Assembly: GCF_001618955.1 (NCBI RefSeq)
Contig: NZ_LVYV01000016.1
Coordinates: forward strand, 1-47,875
From: Tardiphaga robiniae
Lineage (GTDB): Bacteria; Pseudomonadota; Alphaproteobacteria; Rhizobiales; Xanthobacteraceae
DNA length: 47,875 nt
Direction: 5' to 3'
Part shown: positions 1 to 8,841 of the stretch, piece after piece
Layout: every line of letters begins with the position of its first letter
Position numbering within the stretch: position 1 is the first letter of the stretch
The notes under the pieces: generated by a model
The model's database searches: none
Seen by the model: the letters and a program-made list of their open reading frames with translations, nothing else
What the model was told of the DNA's origin: nothing
Translations under genes and position numbers: made by a program

Positions 1-74
1 GAGCGCCCTTCGGCGTAAAGCTGGGCAATCCTGTAGCGGTCATCCAGCGACAGCTGGGCGTAGGTTCGGTCCAT
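1..74 (-). CDS. IS30-family transposase, N-terminal fragment (runs off the window)
   Basis: Only the first 24 codons are present, starting at the ATG read from 74. The peptide begins MDRTYAQLSLDDRYRIAQLY and continues AEGRS. This matches the start of IS30-family transposases, where a QLSLDDR-type segment leads into the first helix-turn-helix that binds the element's ends. The DDE catalytic domain is outside the window. The same start is found at 47796 on the plus strand. The family call rests on this short segment only. Confidence 0.65.
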   Translation of the reverse strand, partial: MDRTYAQLSLDDRYRIAQLYAEGR

Positions 75-121
75 CGCAACACCCTAGTCTGGTGTTGCAC
101 TTCGTTTGAGAACTCAGCGGA
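1..121 (-). mobile_element. IS30-type insertion sequence, 5' end (partial)
   Basis: This stretch is the reverse complement of 47749-47869 with no mismatch that I can find, so it is the left end of the same insertion sequence in opposite orientation. It holds about 45 bp of terminal sequence and then the transposase start. The flank just inside the window (from 122) reads, on the minus strand, TATGGATCC up to the element, which resembles the first half of the REP-like palindrome at 193-220. The rest of the element lies outside the window. The true terminal base and any target duplication cannot be fixed from one end. Confidence 0.75.
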
Positions 122-192
122 TCCATACACGCCGAGAGCATAGTTGAAATGCTGTAGCGACGGCTCTGCCGTTTCAAACACAGTGATCGTGA

Positions 193-220
193 CTATGGGT
201 CCCCGCTTTCGCGGGGACGA
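193..220. repeat. REP-like intergenic palindrome
   Basis: The core is GTCCCCGC (199-206), loop TTTC, GCGGGGAC (211-218), preceded by CTATGG and followed by GAC. The same unit occurs at 23805-23830 and 47654-47681. It lies between the insertion-sequence end and trxA. The rest of 122-311 holds no gene that I can support: a broken copy of this repeat beside the insertion sequence, this intact copy, and the trxA terminator. Confidence 0.75.
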
Positions 221-246
221 CAATTGAGAAGGTGAGCTCCATCACG

Positions 247-284
247 TCAAACGAAAACGGCCGGTGAAATAATCACCGGCCGTT
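247..284 (-). terminator. Rho-independent terminator of trxA
   Basis: Arms AACGGCCGGTGA (256-267) and TCACCGGCCGTT (273-284) form a perfect 12-bp stem with a 5-nt loop. Read on the minus strand it is followed by a T-rich tract (TTTTCGTTT), as expected for an intrinsic terminator about 30 bp beyond the trxA stop codon. Confidence 0.85.
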
Positions 285-311
285 CGAACTCTCAGATATA
301 GCGCAGCGCGA

Positions 312-632
312 TCACACCGCGGCGCTGATCCACTGCTGCAGCTTCGCCTTCGGCGCCGCACCGACCTGGCGCGAGGCCATTTCGCCGCCCTTGAAGATCA
401 TCAGCGTCGGAATCGACATCACGCCATACTTGGAGGCGGTCTTCGGATTCTCGTCAACATTGAGCTTTAGGATGGTGACCTTCTCGCCCATTGCAGCAGA
501 GATCTCATCGAGTGCCGGCGCGATCATGCGGCACGGACCGCACCATTCGGCCCAGAAGTCGATCACGACCGGCCCGGTCGCCTTGAGCACTTCTGCTTCG
601 AAATCGGCGTCTGTCACCTTGCCAACGGCCAT
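312..632 (-). CDS. trxA: Thioredoxin
   Basis: A 106-residue protein that is a single thioredoxin fold of normal length. The redox motif WCGPC is at residues 30-34 (Cys31 and Cys34), after the conserved FWAEW, and the cis-proline is in SIPT (Pro75). It reduces disulfides in cytoplasmic proteins using electrons from thioredoxin reductase. There is no signal peptide, so it is cytoplasmic rather than a periplasmic Trx-like protein. It lies 101 bp downstream of addA on the same strand and ends in its own terminator, so it may be read with the addBA operon or from a promoter in that gap. In related genomes I recall folC following trxA. Here an insertion sequence follows instead. Confidence 0.95.
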   Translation of the reverse strand: MAVGKVTDADFEAEVLKATGPVVIDFWAEWCGPCRMIAPALDEISAAMGEKVTILKLNVDENPKTASKYGVMSIPTLMIFKGGEMASRQVGAAPKAKLQQWISAAV

Positions 633-733
633 TGTCGTATCCTCGTCCTGTTCAATGAAGGGCGCGCTGGAAGATTCGCGCGCTGGAATGATGCATCCAA
701 CCTATGAACGCCCCCTTGCCGGGTCAAGGTTGG

Positions 734-3700
734 TCACAGTGAGATGATAGCGGCCAGCTCCGCGTCCAGCGCAGCACCGGAAATCTCCATCATTTCAAGC
801 GTTTCCGTCCAGAGCAGGGCGGCCCGGGTCGGCCGATCTGGGTATAACTTGGCGAGCACGCCGCGATACAGCGCCAGCTGCCGAATATAGGCCTTGGGCG
901 CCTCGATCAGCTTGCGCGGCGGGTTGTGGTTGGTCTTGTAGTCGACGATCCGGATCTCGGTCTTGGTCAGAACCAGCCGGTCGATCTGGCCCGACACCAG
1001 CACGGGTGACCCATCCTTGCGCGTCAGTCGTCCGGCCACAGCCACCTCGGCACGACTGCCCGGAGCAAACAGCTCGGTAAGGCGTTGATCGCCGATCAAC
1101 GACAACACCTGCGTGGCTAGGGCCTCGCGTTCCACCCCGGTCCAGTCAGCCGCATTGCGTGACAGGAAATTCAGCGCGGTCTCGCGCCGTTTCTCGGCGG
1201 CAATGTCGGGCAGCGATTGCAGCAGCCGGTGCACGAGGTTCCCACGCTGTAGTGCCAGTTGGCGCAGCCGTTCGGATTCGCCCGAGCGCTGGCCGCGCCC
1301 GTCGTCATCGTCGTCGGCATCCGATGGACGCAGCAGGCTTTCGCGGCGCGGCTGGTCGCCGACCTTGTCGCGCAGCCACGCCGGCAGCACGATCGGTGCA
1401 GCCGCAGCGACAGGCGTTGCAGTGCCCGGCGCGGGTACGACGTCTTCCACCCGCGTATAGCGTTTCACCACGCCGTCCGGTGGCGGCACCTGCTGCATAT
1501 GAAGGCCCGAGTTCTCGAGGCCTTTCTGAATCAGATCGTACCAGGACAGCGGCCGCACCTCGTTGCGATTGCCGGGCATGCAGCCGCCGACGATCAGGCG
1601 ATCGGCCGCGCGCGTCATCGCCACATAAAGCAGCCGGCGATATTCGTCCTCGGTATCGCGGATCATGTCAGCGCGTGCAGCTGCGACCGCCGGTGGATCG
1701 TCGGCCTTCTTGCCGGCCCAGACCACGACGCCCGGTGCGTTCGGCGCGGCATTGCCTTGCGGGAGGTGGATCAGGTTGAGCCGCTGCGAATCCGCTGGCG
1801 ACGATGTGGTATCGACCAGGAACACGACCGGCGCTTCGAGACCCTTGGCGCCGTGCACGGTCATCACGCGAACCTCGTCGCGCGTGATTTCCATGTCGCG
1901 CTTCACTTCCGTGTCGGCCGCACGCAGCCAGGCGACGAAGCCTTGCAGCGAGGCCGGCGCCTTGCGCTCATAGCCGAGCGCAAGTTCGAGAAATTCGTCG
2001 AGCGCATCATTGGCCTCATGGCCGAGCCGGCGCAGGATGCGCGCGCGGCCGTGATCACCGCCAAGCAGCCAGGCGTAGAACGCGAAAGGCGTCTCGCTGG
2101 CAAAGCGCTTCTCGCAGGCAATGAGCCGCTTCAGCGCGCCGGCGAGCTTGTCGTCGCCTGCGGCTTTCTCGACGAGCGCGTTGCGCAGCGAGCCCGTGCG
2201 CTCCCAGGCCAGTTTGAACAAATCATCGTCGTCGAGTCCGAACAGCGGGCTCTTCAACACCGTCGCGAGCGCGAGATCGTCCTGTGGCAGCAATAGCGCG
2301 TCGGCCAGATTCATCAGGTCGATGATGGCGATATGTTCGGTGAGTTTCAACCGGTCGGCGCCGGCAACGGGAATGCCGGCATGTTTCAATGCCTGGATGA
2401 TGGCGTCGAACGCCTTGCCGCGGCGGCGCACCAGCACCAGCATGTCGCCATAGCGCAATGCGCGGCGTTTTCCGATCGGACCTGTTTCGGTCTTCGCCGC
2501 GATCAGATCCTTGATCTCGGCCTGAACACGGCGCGCGAGCTTCACTTCCGGGCTGGTCTCGGAACTCCTATCGAATGGCGCCTGCCAGCCTTCGATACTC
2601 GGTCGGTCGTCGGGCTGCTCCAGCTCCCACAGATCAATCAGGCTGGGGCCGGCATCGTCCAGCGTTTCATGAATCGGATAGCCGTTTTCGACAGCGTGGA
2701 TGCTGCGAAAGATCGCTTCGTCGCGAAACACGTGATCCACGGATTGCAGAATCGCCGACCCCGACCGGAATGAATGGCTGAATGCGACGGGATCGAACTT
2801 CATCCCGGCATCCTTGAACCGGCTCTGCAATGCCTTTCGGCGCAGGTCGAATTCGCGCGGCGCCGCGCCCTGGAACGAGAAGATCGATTGTTTCTCGTCG
2901 CCGACCGCGAAGATGGTGCGCTTGAGGCCGTCGCGCGCGCCTTCGCCGGAGGTGAATTCCGAAATCAGATGGGTGATGATGTCCCATTGCCGCGGGCTGG
3001 TGTCCTGCGCCTCGTCGATCAGCACATGATCGACGCCGCGGTCGAGCTTGAAATGCACCCAGCTCGACGACACCCGATCGAGCATCTCCAGCGTCCGCGC
3101 GATCAGGTCGTCATAGTCCAGCAACCCGCGCTCGTTCTTTTCGCGGCGATAATTCTCCGCGACCTGGCTGGCGATCACCAGCAGCGACTGGGTGCGTTCG
3201 CGCATGGCGACGGCGCGGCGGCGTTCGAGCAGCGGGATCACGCGGTCGCCCTCGCGCTGCAGGGCGGCGAGCAGATCAGGCCGGCTGTCGGCGATCTTCT
3301 TGGTGGCCAGCGATTTCCGGAGCGATTGGTCCTTGGTCAGAAACAGTTCGAGATATTTCTCGACCTGCTCGGCGCCCGACAATGCCAAAGCCTCACGCAG
3401 CCGCGCGGCCTGATCGTTATCGGTCTTGCTGCCGGTTGCGAAGATGTCGGCAGCGGGTATCCAGCGCTCGCGCGGCAGATGCGGCCCGTCGATGATCTCC
3501 AGCTCGACGCTTTCACGGCTGTCGCCGGGCGCAACGCCGAGCGTCGCAGAGAGCTGCGCCATCGCGGCGTCGGTCGAGCCGGCGCGCGCGATCCAGGCTA
3601 GGAACTGATCGCGGGAAAGGCTCGCCTCGCGCACCACGTCGCGGAACGTCACGTCCGCCGCCGATGTCATGGCCGTTGTCAGCGCGCGGCCTTCGGCACT

Positions 3701-4225
3701 GTCGGGTGCGGCGGCTGCTTGCAACAACACCTGCAGGCTGGCGCGCTCCATCATTTCGTTCTGGTCGCGGTCGTCGAGCACGCTGAACCGCGCCGGCACA
3801 TTGGCCTCGAACGGAAACTGTTGCAGCAGCCGCGTGCACAGCGCGTGGATGGTCTGGACTTTCAGGCCGCCAGGCGTCTCCAGCGCACTGGCGAACAATT
3901 CGCGCGCGCGCTCGCGCACTTTGCGGCTGGGAACAGCGCCGGCATTTTTGATCTCAGCATCAAGCGCAGCGTCGTCAAGCGTGACCCAGTGACCGAGCCG
4001 TGTGAACACGCGTTCCGCCATGTTCGCCGCCGCGGCCTTGGTGAAGGTCACGCAGAGAATTTTCTCTGGTGCCACATCGTTGAGCAACAGCCGGATTACG
4101 CGATTGACCAGCACATAGGTCTTGCCGGAGCCGGCATTTGCCGAGACGAACACCGAGGACGCGGGATCGGACGCCAGCTGCTGCTTGGCGCTCGCCGCAG
4201 GCGGGATGTTGCGCGGGCCGCTCAT
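734..4225 (-). CDS. addA: Double-strand break repair helicase-nuclease AddA
   Basis: A 1163-residue UvrD-type helicase with a C-terminal nuclease, of the alphaproteobacterial AddA type. Walker A is ANAGSGKT at residues 29-36 and the Walker B region reads DEAQDTSP. Helicase motifs such as VMTVHGAKGLE and YVAMTRA follow, and the PD-(D/E)XK nuclease near the C-terminus has GQIDRLV and DYKTN. With AddB it processes broken DNA ends for RecA loading, the job RecBCD does in enteric bacteria. I place the start at 4225 because this ATG overlaps the addB stop as ATGA. A longer reading from 4264 would overlap addB by about 40 bp and adds only an Arg/Trp-rich stretch. Translational coupling fits the equal need for both subunits. 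Confidence 0.95.
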   Translation of the reverse strand: MSGPRNIPPAASAKQQLASDPASSVFVSANAGSGKTYVLVNRVIRLLLNDVAPEKILCVTFTKAAAANMAERVFTRLGHWVTLDDAALDAEIKNAGAVPSRKVRERARELFASALETPGGLKVQTIHALCTRLLQQFPFEANVPARFSVLDDRDQNEMMERASLQVLLQAAAAPDSAEGRALTTAMTSAADVTFRDVVREASLSRDQFLAWIARAGSTDAAMAQLSATLGVAPGDSRESVELEIIDGPHLPRERWIPAADIFATGSKTDNDQAARLREALALSGAEQVEKYLELFLTKDQSLRKSLATKKIADSRPDLLAALQREGDRVIPLLERRRAVAMRERTQSLLVIASQVAENYRREKNERGLLDYDDLIARTLEMLDRVSSSWVHFKLDRGVDHVLIDEAQDTSPRQWDIITHLISEFTSGEGARDGLKRTIFAVGDEKQSIFSFQGAAPREFDLRRKALQSRFKDAGMKFDPVAFSHSFRSGSAILQSVDHVFRDEAIFRSIHAVENGYPIHETLDDAGPSLIDLWELEQPDDRPSIEGWQAPFDRSSETSPEVKLARRVQAEIKDLIAAKTETGPIGKRRALRYGDMLVLVRRRGKAFDAIIQALKHAGIPVAGADRLKLTEHIAIIDLMNLADALLLPQDDLALATVLKSPLFGLDDDDLFKLAWERTGSLRNALVEKAAGDDKLAGALKRLIACEKRFASETPFAFYAWLLGGDHGRARILRRLGHEANDALDEFLELALGYERKAPASLQGFVAWLRAADTEVKRDMEITRDEVRVMTVHGAKGLEAPVVFLVDTTSSPADSQRLNLIHLPQGNAAPNAPGVVVWAGKKADDPPAVAAARADMIRDTEDEYRRLLYVAMTRAADRLIVGGCMPGNRNEVRPLSWYDLIQKGLENSGLHMQQVPPPDGVVKRYTRVEDVVPAPGTATPVAAAAPIVLPAWLRDKVGDQPRRESLLRPSDADDDDDGRGQRSGESERLRQLALQRGNLVHRLLQSLPDIAAEKRRETALNFLSRNAADWTGVEREALATQVLSLIGDQRLTELFAPGSRAEVAVAGRLTRKDGSPVLVSGQIDRLVLTKTEIRIVDYKTNHNPPRKLIEAPKAYIRQLALYRGVLAKLYPDRPTRAALLWTETLEMMEISGAALDAELAAIISL

Positions 4226-7200
4226 GAATCGCCTCCGCCGCCAGCGCCACCATTGGCTGACCACTCCTTGATCCGCGCCAGATCGTCATAACTGCCATAG
4301 CGGTTCGACCACATGGACAGGCTGAGCGACGTATAGGCCGTGGCCTCGTCCTCGAAGCTGCGGATCAGCGCTTCCAGCTTGGCGCGCGCTTCGATGGCGG
4401 CATCATTGGGATCCTGCGGTTCATCCTTGCGCTCGATCTTCAGTTCGAGCAGTCGCTCTTCGCCGGGCGGATTGTTGCCACTGAGCCGGACGTAGACGAG
4501 TTCGCTCACGGACGAGCCCGCGGCAATGCCGGCAAATCCGCCTTCGCGCAGGATCGCGGCTTCGAGCGTAAGTTGGGGCGACAGGCCCATGCGGACCTGC
4601 TTGCCGGTCGGCGGCTGCCCGGTCTTGTAGTCGAGCAGCGCAAAGGTGCGGTCGCTGCGATGCTCGATGCGGTCGGCGCGGGCTGAGAGATGGAAGGTGC
4701 GACCGTGATCGAGCGGGATCTTGATCTCGCCGCGCACTTCCGCGTCGATGCTGGCGACATTGATGCGGCGGTCGATTTCCCAGGCCGCAAACCACGACGC
4801 GATGCGCAGAAAACGCGGCCACCACAATGCGCGCGCCTCAGGGCGCGCCATCAGGGGTGCAAAATGTTGATCGCCGATCCTGCGCAGCTCACGCGCGGGA
4901 TCGTCCGGCAGCACCTTGCTGTATTCCATCGTGAAGTCGCCAAGCGACGCATGGATCGCCGATCCCCGGTCAGCTGCTGACAGCGGCATGTCGACGGGAT
5001 CGAGCGGCGCCAGACCCAGAATATATTTGGCGTAGATCGTATAGGGATCGCGCAGCCAGTCCTCGATGGCGGTGACCGACAGCCTGAGCGGGCGTGCGGC
5101 GCGTGGTGGCCGCGGCTCCGGTTGGGCGATCGGCGTGACGGTCTCGGGTTTATCGAGCTCTTCGGCATAGCGAACATAATGCTCGCCCGCGGCCAGCGCG
5201 GCCTCCCAGCGGGTCTCGCCGGCAACGGCTTCGAGCCGGTGCAGAAAGCGCGACGCGACGGCCGGCGCGCCGCCAACTTTCGCGGCGTGACTGAGGATCA
5301 CATCTTCAGTGCCGAGCAACTGCACGAAGTCATGCGCGGTAAGACCAATGCGGCGCTCCGGCAGATCGAGCCCGAGCTGATGCCGCATCGGGCGGCTCAG
5401 CCACGGATCGATGCGCGGTGAGGGCGGCCAGATGCCTTCGACGAGACCGCCGAGAATCACGCGGTCCGATTGCGTCAGCCGCGCTTCGAGCTGGCCATAG
5501 ATGCGCAAGCTGGCATTGGCGACTTCGGGCCGGCGCACGATGCGGTCAGCGAAGGCGGTCTGAAACACATCGGGATAATCGCGGAGCTGCATCATCAGCC
5601 CGCTGGGGCGCAGCCGCTCCTCATCGCTGCTCTCGGTCGCGACAGTCTCCATGACGACGAGATCGTCGAATGCCTTGGTCAGCGCCGTGCCCTCGCGCCC
5701 GACAAGTGCGACATCGTTGCTTCTGTCGTCGCGCGACAACAATTTGATCGCCTCGCGATGCCGCAAGGCGACTTCCGCGAAATCGATCGGCCTGATGGGG
5801 TGGATGCCTTCCAGCGGCGCCAGCGCGGCGCGCAATCCCTCGATCAGTTCTTCCGCGCGGTCAAGCCGGTCGTCGTTCAGTTTTGCGCGCGGTTCGGCGC
5901 CATGCAGCATCGACGCTTCGCGGCGGCGCAGCTTGCCGAGTTCATCGCGGAAGCGCGCGAAGTCCTGCGCGAGTCCCGCGGTGCCGGGCGTCGGCCGCGT
6001 GCCGCGCAGCAGCGCGAGTTCGAGCGTCTCGATGGCATCTGTCCAGGCGTTCGGCGCGGCGCCAAGACGAAACAGCGGATGTTTCAGCAGCGCCAGCAAT
6101 GTTGCCGGCTCAAGCTGCTCCGCTGCGGCCTCCGCGATGAGGCGCACGAAGATGCCGGCCGAGGTCTCCGTCAGCGCGTCGCCGCCTGAGTCGTCGAAGC
6201 TCAGATTCCAGCGTCCGAGCGCGGCCATCACCCGGCGTGCCAGTGCGCGGTCGGGCGTCACCAGCGCAGCGGATTTCTTGAGTTCATGGGCCTCGCGCAT
6301 CGCAATCGCGATGGCCAGCGCTTCCATTTCCGGATTGGCGGCGGCGATCACGGCGAGCTTCTGCATGCCGGCCGCGATCTTTTGCTCCACGGCCGGCTGC
6401 GCCAGTCGCGTATGCCATTGTGCCGTGGCATTGGACGGCCGCATCGCCTCCGACGCCAGCAATTCGCGCCCTTGAGGTGACGGTGTGCCGAGGGTCATCA
6501 CGTCGCGACGCGTGATGCCAAAACGTTCGAGCAGCGCATGCAGCGCGAATTGCGGATGATTCGATGCGGACGACTCTGTGCGGCCGAATGCATCCTTGCT
6601 GCCGCCGATGAGATTCCATGCGGTGTCGTCGAGATCGGTATCGAGTCCCGGCAAGACGACGGCGCCTTGCGGCAGCTTTGCGACTTCGCGCAGAAATTTC
6701 GCCGTCGTCGGCATCGAGCCGGTCGAGCCGGCCGCAATGATCGGTCCACCCTTGTGCGCCTTCAGGCGCGCCGCTTCCGCGTCGATCAAGAGATCGCGGC
6801 GGATGGCTGGTTCGATCGCATCATGCGCAGCGAGGATGCCTGGCCAGACGTCCTTGGCGATGCTGAGAAACTGCAGCGTGAGTTGCCAATATTGATCGAG
6901 TGCATCGGGCACCAGCCCGTCCAGCGTGCTCCAGTCGACCTTGCGCGTCGCCATGTCGTCCATCAATCGCGCGAGATCGTCGGCGAGTGCGAGCGTCGAG
7001 GCCGGGCCGCCGACCACGAGAGGCGTCTGCGTGGGATCGTCCGGCGCGAGTTGTTTCGCCCAGGCGGCGATCAATTGCGCCAGCAGCAGACGGCGCTGCA
7101 ACCCGTCGAGTGCTGCGGGAGCATCCAGCCTTTCAAGAGCCTCGGGCGATGCCGCCTGCGCAAAGGCCAGTTCCTCCTCATCGACATCGCCGAGCGGCAC

Positions 7201-7416
7201 GATACGCGGCAGCAGCACGGCGTCGGTGCCGAGCACGTCGAGAAAGATCTCCTGCGCCATGCGGCCGGCGCGTCGGGTCGGCAGATACAGGGTGACTTCG
7301 GCCAGTTTTTCCGGCGCCTTGCGCGCGGAAAATCCCTCGACGAGATCACCGTCGACGAGCGCGGTGATCAGCGTGCGCAGAAACGGCGCCGAGGATGGAA
7401 TATTGAAGACGCGCAT
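4222..7416 (-). CDS. addB: Double-strand break repair protein AddB
   Basis: A 1064-residue partner of AddA. The N-terminal helicase-like domain has no Walker A motif that I can see and starts with the AddB-type segment LYLPTRRAGR. The C-terminal PD-(D/E)XK nuclease has the ALLDYKTG motif. AddB uses this nuclease to cut the strand of opposite polarity to AddA. The start is the ATG at 7416; a GTG two codons upstream (7422) is possible but less likely. The gene lies 68 bp downstream of the murU-like gene and overlaps addA by four bases, so addB and addA form one transcript. Cysteines for the iron-sulfur cluster found in Bacillus AddB are not evident. Confidence 0.93.
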   Translation of the reverse strand: MRVFNIPSSAPFLRTLITALVDGDLVEGFSARKAPEKLAEVTLYLPTRRAGRMAQEIFLDVLGTDAVLLPRIVPLGDVDEEELAFAQAASPEALERLDAPAALDGLQRRLLLAQLIAAWAKQLAPDDPTQTPLVVGGPASTLALADDLARLMDDMATRKVDWSTLDGLVPDALDQYWQLTLQFLSIAKDVWPGILAAHDAIEPAIRRDLLIDAEAARLKAHKGGPIIAAGSTGSMPTTAKFLREVAKLPQGAVVLPGLDTDLDDTAWNLIGGSKDAFGRTESSASNHPQFALHALLERFGITRRDVMTLGTPSPQGRELLASEAMRPSNATAQWHTRLAQPAVEQKIAAGMQKLAVIAAANPEMEALAIAIAMREAHELKKSAALVTPDRALARRVMAALGRWNLSFDDSGGDALTETSAGIFVRLIAEAAAEQLEPATLLALLKHPLFRLGAAPNAWTDAIETLELALLRGTRPTPGTAGLAQDFARFRDELGKLRRREASMLHGAEPRAKLNDDRLDRAEELIEGLRAALAPLEGIHPIRPIDFAEVALRHREAIKLLSRDDRSNDVALVGREGTALTKAFDDLVVMETVATESSDEERLRPSGLMMQLRDYPDVFQTAFADRIVRRPEVANASLRIYGQLEARLTQSDRVILGGLVEGIWPPSPRIDPWLSRPMRHQLGLDLPERRIGLTAHDFVQLLGTEDVILSHAAKVGGAPAVASRFLHRLEAVAGETRWEAALAAGEHYVRYAEELDKPETVTPIAQPEPRPPRAARPLRLSVTAIEDWLRDPYTIYAKYILGLAPLDPVDMPLSAADRGSAIHASLGDFTMEYSKVLPDDPARELRRIGDQHFAPLMARPEARALWWPRFLRIASWFAAWEIDRRINVASIDAEVRGEIKIPLDHGRTFHLSARADRIEHRSDRTFALLDYKTGQPPTGKQVRMGLSPQLTLEAAILREGGFAGIAAGSSVSELVYVRLSGNNPPGEERLLELKIERKDEPQDPNDAAIEARAKLEALIRSFEDEATAYTSLSLSMWSNRYGSYDDLARIKEWSANGGAGGGGDS

Positions 7417-7484
7417 GAACACCCTGATTCGTGATCAGGGTGCATCATGGCATGGCTGGAAGGGCGGCGGGAGTCGCAGGAAAC

Positions 7485-8207
7485 TCAGGCGACGCTGGCG
7501 AGGAACGCGTCTTCGGCGGCACGCACGGCATCGGGCGTGCCGACATGCATCCAGACGCCCTCCATGCGCAGGCCGAACAGGCGCTCCTGTTCATTGGCCT
7601 TGTCGAACAGTTCGGTCAGCGAGAATTCACCAGATGGAGCATCCTTGAACAAAGCGGGCGATAGGATCGCGACGCCGGCATAGACGAACGGCACGACCTG
7701 ATTTTCTTTACGGCGACGCAGCGCACCATCGGTGAGCATCGCGTAGTCACCGCATCCGGCATAGCCGATGCTGTTGGCGGTCGGTGCCATCAGGAGCAGG
7801 ATGTCCATGCGGGCGGGATCGAAGGCCTCCGCAAGACGCGCGAGATTCGGCTGCACGCCGTCAATCCACATCGTGTCGGCATTGAGATGATAGAACGGCT
7901 CGTTACCGAGCAGCGGGAGCGCCTTCACCACAGCACCGCCGGTGCCGAGCACCTGATCGCGCTCATCGGAAATGGTGATCTTCGGTTTGGTGCGCATCGC
8001 GACATGATCGATGATCTGGTCGGGCAGGTAATGCACATTGACGACGGCTTCGGTCACGCCGGCAGCGGCGAGCTTGTCGAGCACGTGATCCAGCAGCGGC
8101 TGTCCTGCGACAGGGACCAGCGGCTTCGGCAGATTGTCGGTGAGCGGTCGCATGCGCAGGCCTAGGCCGGCGGCGAGAACCATTGCTTTGGTGGGCTTTA
8201 CGGACAT
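7485..8207 (-). CDS. murU: Nucleotidyltransferase, probable N-acetylmuramate-1-phosphate uridylyltransferase (MurU-like)
   Basis: A 240-residue single-domain nucleotidyltransferase. The nucleotide-binding signature is AMVLAAGLGLRMRPLT, then PKPLVPVAGQPLLDH, with GTGGAVVKALP further on. MurU makes UDP-MurNAc from MurNAc-1-phosphate in the AmgK/MurU wall-recycling route that bypasses MurA. The specific call rests on context: a TsaE-AmgK fusion lies just upstream on the same strand, and AmgK supplies the MurNAc-1-P. By sequence alone it could also be a mannose-1-P or glucose-1-P type enzyme. The start is the ATG at 8207, which begins MSVKPTKAMVL; an upstream extension to 8354 adds residues with no family match. 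Confidence 0.75.
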   Translation of the reverse strand: MSVKPTKAMVLAAGLGLRMRPLTDNLPKPLVPVAGQPLLDHVLDKLAAAGVTEAVVNVHYLPDQIIDHVAMRTKPKITISDERDQVLGTGGAVVKALPLLGNEPFYHLNADTMWIDGVQPNLARLAEAFDPARMDILLLMAPTANSIGYAGCGDYAMLTDGALRRRKENQVVPFVYAGVAILSPALFKDAPSGEFSLTELFDKANEQERLFGLRMEGVWMHVGTPDAVRAAEDAFLASVA

Positions 8208-8366
8208 GGTGACATTGGCCTTGGTAGAAGAATGGGCCTTGATGGAATCGTTCTTGAATTTTTGAGCTGAAATAATGGTAGCACGGCGGCGTGTCGCATG
8301 CATGAACCTATCGAGCCATAATCGGCCGAGATGACGCGGATGCGACAATAGCACCCGTCTGCACAG

Positions 8367-8684
8367 TCACGTTTCTGCCTCCTGTGTCTCGGAACGTTTC
8401 GTCTTTTTCTTTTTGTCGTTCGGTTTGAGAAAGTTCACACCAATCTGGTCGCCATTGACCCAGCCGAGTTCGCAGCGACGATAGGCAAGTCCGGTTGACG
8501 AGAGCAGAAGGAAGAATTCTTTCAGGTTCAGTCCTTCGACAGAACCATCGACGGTGAGTTTGGCGCCGGTCTCGGAAATATCTTCCATGATGCAGGAGCG
8601 ACGCCAGGTGCCGTCGATGCCCATCATGTGCGCAGGAAAGCCGCGCTCGAAAACGACCCGATCTCCGGCACGCCGCTCCGTCAT
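8367..8684 (-). CDS. PilZ domain protein (single domain)
   Basis: A 105-residue protein made of one PilZ domain. It carries both c-di-GMP binding motifs: RxxxR as RAGDR near the N-terminus (in TERRAGDRV) and DxSxxG as DISETG about 30 residues later. The C-terminus is a Lys/Glu-rich tail. Proteins of this type bind c-di-GMP and act through a partner protein. The start is the ATG at 8684; the upstream extension has no PilZ content. It sits between murU and the TsaE-AmgK gene with about 160 bp on each side, so it may have its own promoter. Its target cannot be told from the sequence. Confidence 0.85.
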   Translation of the reverse strand: MTERRAGDRVVFERGFPAHMMGIDGTWRRSCIMEDISETGAKLTVDGSVEGLNLKEFFLLLSSTGLAYRRCELGWVNGDQIGVNFLKPNDKKKKTKRSETQEAET

Positions 8685-8841
8685 GACACGTCCCTTGTCC
8701 AGTACGCCAAGCCCCGCACGTGCAGGGCTCAAGCGCAGGATAGAGTGTGTGCGACTAATAAGTGGTTAAGGAAGTGTTAGAACGTTTTCGCGTGAGGTGG
8801 ATACCGGTTCGCGTCGAGAAAACGCGTCAATACAAAAGGCT

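Noticed and set aside
1259-2296. Long open frames on the plus strand opposite addA (for example 1259-2296 and 2774-3601)
   Set aside because: They are antisense to a clearly recognised gene, have no family motif and reflect the GC-rich third-position bias. The same holds for similar frames opposite addB, the TsaE-AmgK gene, divL, nusA, infB and pnp.
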